Shown piece after piece: positions 57,540 through 64,000 of a stretch of 64,000 nt of DNA; position 1 is the first letter of the stretch; the number at the start of each line of letters is the position of its first letter. A program made the position numbers and the translations under genes. The notes beneath the pieces were generated by a model. It was not told the origin of the DNA, searched no databases, and saw only the letters and a program-made list of their open reading frames with translations. The stretch spans positions 1 to 64,000 of the forward strand of contig JAGYLB010000111.1 in assembly GCA_018401055.1 (NCBI GenBank). Direction: 5' to 3'. The DNA is from Roseicyclus sp. (GTDB taxonomy: Bacteria; Pseudomonadota; Alphaproteobacteria; Rhodobacterales; Rhodobacteraceae).

Positions 57540-58114
57540 ATGACCAACTTGTCACGCATTGTGCTGCGCAGCTTGGGCGGTGCGGCGCTTTTTGCCTGCA
57601 CGCTTGCGCTTGTGCCGGATGCGGCCATGGCACAGGACAGAACGACTGTCACGGGGCGGGTGCAACCGGGGATCTGGATCGATCCGGACGGCTGCATGCA
57701 CTGGGTCGCGGATGGCGGTGTCGAAGGCTACATGGAAGGCCGGGTGAACCCCCATGACGGGATGCCGGTCTGCCTGAACGTGAACACCTGCGCCGTCACC
57801 AACAGCGACGTCCTGTTTCATACCGACAGCGCCCGCCTGACCCATTCAGGCCGCGCGCAGCTGGAACAGTTCTTCCGCTCGGCTATAGCGCCTTTGCCTA
57901 CGCGATCTATGGACATACCGACAGCCGCGCCTCGGATGAGTACAACATGTCGCTCAGCCAGCGCCGCGCCGCATCCGTGGCGAACGTCGCCCGGTCCGTA
58001 GGCGCCCGCGTCGCGCGCGAGATCGGCTATGGCGAGCGCCGCCCTGTCGCCTCCAACGCCACGGCCGCCGGGATGCAGCAAAACCGCCGAGTCGAAATCG
58101 TGTGCTACCGGTGA
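57540..58114 (+). CDS. OmpA-family envelope protein with N-terminal IDPDGC module (one frameshift)
   Basis: About 191 residues. Signal peptide ([20 protein letters not shown]), then a small module [20 protein letters not shown] with PHDGMPVC, then a C-terminal OmpA peptidoglycan-binding domain: [20 protein letters not shown], and after a frame change near 57887, [20 protein letters not shown] and [10 protein letters not shown]. The OmpA domain should bind the peptidoglycan diaminopimelate. The front module recurs in the next gene. GGGGGA precedes the ATG. Confidence 0.88.
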
Positions 58115-58128
58115 GGGGGATGAGGGAC

Positions 58129-58487
58129 ATGAAAACACTATTCAAGGCCTCGGCCCTTCTCGGTTGCGCTGTTCTGGTGTCGGGCTGCGTCGAAGGCTTC
58201 GAGGGCACGCAGCGCCCCAGCGGCCCAGCTCCGATCGTCGCCATCGGCGAAGACCGGGGCCGCGACGCAGGGCGCAGCCTCAGCCAGCTTAAGCGGGCAT
58301 CTACATTGACCCCGATGGCTGCCACATCTGGATGATCGACGACGGCCTCGAAGGCTACTGGTCGCGTCGTCGCGACCCGGTCTCGGGCCCGCCGGTCTGC
58401 ACCCCCATCGCGCCGCCAAACTCCATTGTCGGAAATATCAGCGCCAATCCGGGCATCCCGGACCGGGTGCCGCGCATCCGCAACTGA
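58129..58487 (+). CDS. lipoprotein with the same IDPDGC module (one frameshift)
   Basis: About 119 residues. The start MKTLFKASALLGCAVLVSGC has a lipobox with Cys at about residue 20. After a frame change near 58290 it reads GIYIDPDGCHIWMIDDGLEG and DPVSGPPVC, closely matching the module of the preceding OmpA-like protein. It lies 14 bp after that gene, so the two are one operon and probably partners in the envelope. The ATG at 58120 is an alternative start. Followed by a clear terminator. Confidence 0.82.
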
Positions 58488-58510
58488 TCGTTGCTTGTAA
58501 TGTCTCAAAG

Positions 58511-58540
58511 CGGGCGGTTCCCTCGGGGCCGCCCGTTTTC
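58511..58540 (+). terminator. rho-independent terminator after the lipoprotein gene
   Basis: CGGGCGG and CCGCCCG around an 11-base loop, followed by TTTTC, 23 bp after the stop. Confidence 0.8.
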
Positions 58541-58656
58541 TGTTCTTTGCGACCACAGGATCAAGAAACTTTGGTGACAGCGGCCACAACCTGTTGCGTT
58601 GTGGGCGGGCTGTTGTCACAGTCTGTGTCAGGCGCAACTCCAAACCGGAGCGGGAT

Positions 58657-59665
58657 TTGGCGATCACCACACTGGCGGCCCCGACAGATGGCACCCCGGT
58701 CGAGCTTTCGCTCGAGTTCCCTGACAACCGTCTCCTGATCGAACTCTGTGGTGAATTCGATCGCAACCTTGCCCAGATCGAACATCTTCTGTCCGTCCAT
58801 GTCTTGCGGCGCGGCAACATGCTGGCGGTGCTGGGGGATGCACGTGTCGAAGCGGCGGAGGTCTTGAAAAAGCTCTATGCCCGGCTCGAGGCGGGGCGGG
58901 GGCTGGAACCCGGTGACATCGATGCCGCCGTTCGGCTGGGTGGCTCGAACGAGGACACCGGCGCGCGCGCGGGCGACCAGATCGAGATGTTCCAGCGCGG
59001 GCGGCTCGAAATCGGCACCCGCAAGAAAACCGTCGAACCCCGCACCGAGGCGCAGCAGGCCTATGTCCGTGCGCTCTACCGAGAACGAACTAGCCTTCGG
59101 CATCGGCCCCGCGGGCACCGGCAAGACCTATCTCGCCGTCGCGGTCGCCGTGAACCAGCTCATCAACGGCGGCGTCGACAAGATCATCCTGTCCCGTCCG
59201 GCGGTCGAAGCGGGCGAGCGTCTGGGCTTTCTGCCCGGCGACATGAAGGACAAGGTCGATCCCTACATGCAGCCGCTCTATGACGCGCTGAACGATTTCC
59301 TGCCCGGCAAGCAGCTGCAAAAGCTGATGGAGGAAAAGACCATCGAGATCGCGCCGCTGGCCTTCATGCGCGGCCGCACGCTCTCGGGCGCCTATGTCGT
59401 GCTGGACGAGGCGCAAAACACCACGACGATGCAGATGAAGATGTTTCTGACCCGCCTCGGGCGTGGCTCGCGCATGGTCATCACGGGCGACCGCAGCCAG
59501 GTCGATCTGCCGCGCGGCGTGACCAGCGGCCTCAGCGATGCTGAGCGCATCCTCAAGGACGTGAAGGGCATATCCTTCAACTACTTCACCTCCAAGGACG
59601 TCGTCCGCCACCCGATGGTCGCCCGCATCATCGAGGCCTATGACGCCGACGCGCCCCCGGGCTGA
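58657..59665 (+). CDS. PhoH-family ATPase (one frameshift)
   Basis: About 336 residues. The N-terminal KH-like domain ([19 protein letters not shown]) is followed by the P-loop domain: [55 protein letters not shown] and [12 protein letters not shown]. The frame changes near 59085, between VRALY and ENELAFGIG. It resembles the YbeZ/PhoH group that works with YbeY in rRNA processing; ybeY lies 1.3 kb downstream. The start is a TTG at 58657 with GGAG eight bases upstream; no ATG fits. Confidence 0.92.
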
Positions 59666-59674
59666 CCCCTGACG

Positions 59675-60958
59675 ATGACTGGCCGCCGCGCCTTTCTCGC
59701 CCTTGCGGGGCTTCGCTTGCGATGCCCCGTATCGTCCGGGCCCAACCCTTTCTGGATGCCGAGGTCGTGGTGATCGGCGCAGGCGCGGCAGGTATCGCCG
59801 CCGCGCGCCGCCTGACCGAATGGGAGTATGATGTCATCGTGCTCGAGGCGCGCGACCGCGTCGGCGGCCGGGCCTGGACCCATGCGGGCGCGCTTGGCCT
59901 GCCTTGGGATCGGGGGTGCGCAGTGGCTCCACAACGGACGTTCCAACCCGCTGGCCCGGCTTGCCACCGACGCAGGATCTGCGCTGACCGACAGCCAGTA
60001 CGACACGCTCACCGCGCTTGATGGGAACACGCCGCTCGACGTGACGGCCGAAGCGCTGCTTGCCGCGCTCGACCGGTTGGACACCCGTATCGACGCCATT
60101 CGGCGCCCGGGTGCCACGCTGGCCGATCTCGCCGGTGCCGACCGGATGGACCGCGCCTCGGTCGCGCTGGCCGCGCTGTCGATGGGCGGCGACCCGCAGG
60201 CGGTTTCGTTGGCTGACGCGGCGATGCAAACGGCGGGCGAGGATCGGCTTGTCGCAGGCGGGCCCGGTGGGCTTTTGGCGCATCTGGCCGAGGGGCTGCC
60301 GCTGCATCTTGGCCATGCCGTCACCTCCATCGGCCTCAGCCCCGCCGACCATGTGGCGGTTTCGGGACGGTTCGGAACGCTGCGCGCGGGCGTCGTCGTC
60401 GTGACCTTGCCACCCGTGTTGCTGGCGTCCGGTGCCATCACGATAACCCCCGCCCTGCCACTTGGCCAAACAGGCCGCATGGGCGGCGCTGGGCGCGGCG
60501 GAGTTCGTCAAGGTCGGCCTGCGCCTGCCGCATGCCGTGCCGGACGCGGCGGAATTCGCCATCGATGTGCCGCGCCTTCTGTCGGGGCAGGGAGCGCTTT
60601 TGCATCTTGATCCGCGCGCCCCGCTTGCCGGTGTCATCTTCGCAGGAGCCTCGGCAGCCGATCTCGCGTCCAGCGGCCCGGCGGCCTTGGCCGAGGCCGC
60701 GCGCGACACGTTGCGCCACCACCTGCGGATCGAAGCATTGGCCACCGACAGCCATGATTGGTCTGCCGATCCCTTCAGCCTTGGCCCGTGGTCGCGCGTC
60801 ACTCCCGGCGCCGATGATGCGCGCGCGGATTACGCCGAACCGTTCGAGGACCGCCTGTTTTTCGCCGGCGAGGCCGCACCCAGGCCGCTTGCCACGACAC
60901 TGGGGGCGCGTGGCAATCGGGGCTGGCGGCCGCCGATGCGATCTGGGACGTGACCTGA
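59675..60958 (+). CDS. Tat-exported flavin amine oxidase-like protein (several frameshifts)
   Basis: About 427 residues. [12 protein letters not shown] is a twin-arginine-type start; after a frame change near 59712, [20 protein letters not shown] is the FAD dinucleotide motif and [15 protein letters not shown] the following GG motif of monoamine oxidase-type flavoproteins. The C-terminal FAD contact is [11 protein letters not shown]. Other frame changes lie near 59925, 60465 and 60910. It sits between phoH and ybeY, which are often adjacent; its substrate is unknown. Confidence 0.85.
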
Positions 60959-61005
60959 GCGCCTGTCCATTGACGCGGCCCTCGTGGCGGTGCATGGCGC
61001 GCTCC

Positions 61006-61503
61006 ATGGAGATCGACATCCTCATCGATGACGAAAGCTGGGACGAGGCAGCGCTGGAGACGGCGGCGCGCGCGGCCTTTGGCGCGACGTTTGAGGCGCT
61101 CGACCTCGAGCCTGCGGGGTTCTGCGTGTCGATCCTCGCCTGTGACGACGACCGCATTGCGGTGCTGAACGCCGAGTTTCGTGGCAAGCCCACGCCCACC
61201 AACGTGCTGTCATGGCCCTCGGAGGAGCGCGGCGCGCAAACGCCCGGCGCGATGCCCGATCTGCCCGAGGCCGACCCTGACGGTCCGCCCGAGGAATTGG
61301 GCGATATCGCGCTGGCCCATGGCGTCTTGACCCGCGAGGCGGCCGAGGCGGGCAAGCCGTTCGAGCATCATCTGACCCATCTTCTGGTCCACGGCCTGCT
61401 GCATCTGTTGGGTTTCGATCACATAACCGACCCCGATGCGGGTTTGATGGAGGGTCTTGAGACCCGCATCCTTGCAAGACTGGGCCAACCTGACCCATAT
61501 TGA
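61006..61503 (+). CDS. ybeY: endoribonuclease YbeY
   Basis: 165 residues from the ATG at 61006 (MEIDILIDDESW), the usual start; an ATG at 60994 is the alternative. The metal-binding motif HLLVHGLLHLLGFDH has the three His residues of YbeY, and NAEFRGKPTPTNVLSWPSEE precedes it. YbeY matures the 3' end of 16S rRNA and takes part in ribosome quality control. It is followed by corC at 43 bp. Confidence 0.96.
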   Translation: MEIDILIDDESWDEAALETAARAAFGATFEALDLEPAGFCVSILACDDDRIAVLNAEFRGKPTPTNVLSWPSEERGAQTPGAMPDLPEADPDGPPEELGDIALAHGVLTREAAEAGKPFEHHLTHLLVHGLLHLLGFDHITDPDAGLMEGLETRILARLGQPDPY

Positions 61504-61546
61504 CGCTGCGGGCCACGACGGGCGCGTGCAGTTTCGGAAAGGAGCC

Positions 61547-62448
61547 ATGAGCTCGAACCCAGATCCCTCGTCTCCTGCAGCGCGTGGCGCGCAGGAAGAG
61601 GCAGATGATCCCGGACCGCAAAGGCAGGGATTTTTCGCAAGATTGTTTGGCAATGGCGACGAAGCCGAGACAAACGGCTCCGACACCGGCGAGCGCCCGC
61701 AAGAGGGTGGAGCCGCAGGTGTGATCCAGCCCCAGTTCGGCATGTCAAACCTGCGCCGGATGCGCGTCTATGACGTGGCCATCCCGCGTGCCGAGATCGA
61801 GGCCGTGTCCTGCGACGAAGACCTGCAGGGACTGGTCAAGGTGTTCCGCGACAGCGGCATGACCCGATTGCCGGTCTATGAGGGCACGCTCGACAGCCCG
61901 CTGGGGCTTGTGCACCTCAAGGATGTGGCGCTGCGTTTCGGCTTCAACGGCGTGGACGACAGCTTCTCGTTGCGCACCATGATGCGGCCGTTGCTCTATG
62001 TGCCGCCCTCGATGCCGATCGGCGTGCTGCTGACCAAGATGCAGACCGAACGCACCCATATGGCGCTGGTGATCGACGAATATGGCGGTGTCGACGGGCT
62101 GGTCACGATCGAGGACCTGATCGAACAGGTTATCGGCGAGATCGAGGACGAACACGACATCGAAGAGGCGCAACCCTGGACCCGTGAAAGCGAGACCCAG
62201 TGGCTGGCGCTGGCGCGCGCGCCCTTGGACGAGTTTCAGGCCGAACTGGGCATCGCCCTGTCCGAGGTGGATGACGAGGAAGAGGTCGACACGCTGGGCG
62301 GCCTCGTGTTCCTGCTCTCGGGCCGGGTGCCCGCGCGGGGCGAGGTCGTCCCCCATCCCTCGGGCGTGGAATTCGAGGTGATCGAGGCTGACCCGCGGCG
62401 GATCAAGCGGGTTGCGTGTGCCGGGTCCCGAAAGGGGTTGCCGGGTGA
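61547..62448 (+). CDS. CorC/HlyC-type CBS-domain protein (one frameshift)
   Basis: About 300 residues with GGAG before the ATG. A low-complexity N-terminus (about 60 residues) is followed by two CBS repeats (SCDEDLQGLVKVFRDSGMTR and PIGVLLTKMQTERTHMALVI with DEYGGVDGLVTIEDLIEQVI), then a CorC_HlyC domain. Proteins of this type are linked with magnesium and cobalt efflux. A frame change near 62412 precedes the end PKGVAG and the TGA at 62446-62448, which overlaps the lnt GTG (GTGA). Confidence 0.92.
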
Positions 62449-64000
62449 TCCAGCAGTCCGGGGGCTTGCGGTCGGCTCCCGCCGTCCAGCCTTTGGCTCG
62501 CCGGTCTGAGCGGCGCCGTCGCGGCCCTTGGCCTTGCACCTTTCGGTCTGTGGCCTTTGGGTTGGGCGGGCTTTTCCGGTCTGTGTGTCGCCGTGGGTGG
62601 CGCCCCGACCGCAAGACGGGCGGCCTTGGCGGCCTGGATTGGGGGCACCGCCTATTTTGCCGTTGCGCTGCACTGGATCGCCGCGCCCTTCTTCGTGGAT
62701 GCCGCGCGTCATGGCTGGATGGCGCCCTTTGCCGTCGTTCTGATGGCGGGGGTATGGCGCTGTTCTGGATGCTGGCGGGCTGGGGGCGGCACGGCTTGCA
62801 GGCACCTGCTGCGCGGCGCTGCGGATCTTGGTGTTCGGCGGTCTGATCGTGTTGGCCGAAGCACTGCGCGCCACGGTCCTGACCGGCTTTCCATGGGCGC
62901 ATCCGGGTCACATCCTGATCGGCTCGCCTTTGCTGGGGCTTGCGGCCTTCATGGGGCCGCATGGACTGACGGCGGTGGTCATGGGCATCGCTGCGGCCTG
63001 TGCCGCGGCGCTGATCGCCCGCCCTCGGCTGGCTGCCGTGCCCGCAGCCCTGGCCTTGTTCGTCACCTTGTTGGCCATGGTCATGATACCGCCCTCAGAA
63101 GTGCCGGACCCCGATGCGCCGGTGGTCAGGCTGGTACAGCCCAATGCGCCGCAGCATCTCAAGTGGCGTCCCGACATGATCGATGTCTTTTTCGAGCGAG
63201 GGTTGGACCTGACAGCTAGACCGCCGCTGAATGATGGTCCCGCACCGGACCTCGTCGTCTGGCCCGAAACCGCCATGCCGGTTTTGCTGGAACGCTCTGA
63301 CGCCGTGCGCGCCCGCATCGCCGGGGCGGCGGGGTCTGCGCAGGTTTTGGTCGGCGCGCAGCGCTTCGAGGGGTTTCGGGCGCGCAACACATCGGTATTG
63401 CTGACGCCGGAGGGTCTGATCGCGCAGGTCTACGACAAGCACCACCTCGTGCCCTTTGGCGAATACATGCCGGGCGGTGCCATGGCCGAGGCGCTGGGAC
63501 TGCGCGGGATGGCCGAGGTTCTGGCGGGCGGTTATGGGCCCGGTCCCGGCCCCGCGCTGCTGGACATGGGGGGCGGCCTTGGCCGCGCCTTTCCGATGAT
63601 CTGCTACGAGGCGATTTTTCCGGGCTACATCCGTCAGATCAACCGCCCCGACTGGATGGTGCACCTGACCAATGACGCGTGGTTCGGCAGCTTTTCCGGC
63701 CCTTATCAACATCTGGCCATCGCCCGGTTGCGGGCCGCCGAGCAGGGTCTGCCGGTGCTGCGCGCGGCCAATACCGGCGTCTCTGCCGTCATCGACGGGC
63801 GCGGGCGCGTGCTGGCCGCGCTGCCCTTGAACGAGGCTGGGTATCTTGACGCGCCGCTGCCGCCCGCACTGCCGCCTACGTTCTACGCCCGGACCGGTGA
63901 TATGCCCGTGTTGCTGCTTGTTCTTTTTGCAACAGGGGGCGCGTTGCTGGGTGGCGCGGCGTTCCGGGGCATTGCGCAGGCGGCGGATAACGGCGTACGC
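62445..64000 (+). CDS. lnt: apolipoprotein N-acyltransferase Lnt, 3' partial, several frameshifts
   Basis: Adds the third acyl chain to lipoproteins at the inner membrane. It starts at GTG 62445, overlapping corC, and runs past the right edge without a stop. The front membrane part (LAPFGLWPLGWAGFSGLCVA and GGTAYFAVALHWIAAPFFV) changes frame near 62500, 62750 and 62830. The nitrilase domain from about 63080 is in one frame: catalytic Glu in VVWPETAMPVLLE, Lys in YDKHHLVPFGEYMP and Cys in MICYEAIFPG. About 518 codons are in the window and only a few are likely missing. Confidence 0.93.

Noticed and set aside
59070..59100. Programmed frameshift in phoH
   Set aside because: No slippery heptamer, and similar shifts occur in many unrelated genes of the window, so a sequencing error is more likely.

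Overview
The window looks like chromosome of a high-G+C alphaproteobacterium, most likely a Rhodobacterales (roseobacter or rhodobacter type) species. The signs are a mitochondrial-type ATP12 assembly factor, the aapJ/aapP amino acid transporter genes, glcDEF, a PpaA/AerR-like B12-binding protein preceded by a PpsR/CrtJ-type TGT-N12-ACA box, a CtrA-type TTAA-N7-TTAA box, and the cluster miaB - phoH - ybeY - corC - lnt. A striking number of housekeeping genes (rluC, engB, yidC, ttcA, miaB, phoH, lnt and others) are each split by one or more single-base frameshifts while their protein sequence stays conserved on both sides. I read this as an error-prone draft assembly, not as biology, and annotate such genes over their full extent.

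Layout. 1-6.4 kb (+): rarA (enters from the left), crcB, rluC, gph-like HAD phosphatase, ATP12, aapJ and aapP; the two permease genes normally between aapJ and aapP are absent. 6.4-14.5 kb (-): sixA-like phosphatase, a 4Fe-4S protein, argB, engB, a MOSC protein and yidC (engB-MOSC-yidC joined by ATGA overlaps), a GGDEF/EAL protein with a degenerate GGDEF motif, and ttcA. 14.6-21.1 kb: an alpha/beta hydrolase, a DUF3833 lipoprotein, yidD-rnpA-rpmH (-) with a visible rpmH promoter, a TVP38-flavoprotein fusion, a sensor histidine kinase and tRNA-Arg(ACG).

21.16-36.45 kb is an integrative element of about 15.3 kb inserted at the 3' end of tRNA-Arg(ACG): a 14-bp copy of the tRNA 3' end lies at 36433-36446. 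Tyrosine recombinase genes lie just inside both ends. The left part carries what I judge the most interesting content: a type III-like restriction endonuclease, a NYN-domain nuclease, a type III-like DNA methyltransferase, a small lysine-rich protein and a RelE-like/UvrD helicase fusion, all on one strand and tightly spaced. Then come a FitAB-type toxin-antitoxin pair with a 19-bp palindromic operator, a RusA-like resolvase, five near-palindromic 17-bp repeats spaced in exact multiples of 11 bp, a winged-helix Rep-like gene, a small overlapping ORF and an AlpA-type regulator. A shared palindrome with a GGTGG...CCACC core occurs upstream of the restriction gene and twice between alpA and the right-hand integrase, suggesting one element-encoded regulator controls both ends.

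36.8-46.3 kb: the AerR/PpaA-like protein, a YafY-type regulator, a VOC protein, DUF1285, then a MoxR ATPase - DUF58 - DUF4159 - large membrane protein operon. 46.3-51.7 kb: a small secreted protein, a CopD/HemJ-like membrane protein and glcD-glcE-(membrane protein)-glcF for glycolate oxidation. 51.7-64 kb: a secreted serine protease, an Hsp20, an MFS transporter, a glycosyltransferase-like protein, miaB, a small secreted protein with an in-frame amber codon, two neighbouring envelope proteins sharing an IDPDGC...EGY...PVC module, then phoH, a Tat-type amine oxidase, ybeY, corC and lnt, which runs off the right edge.
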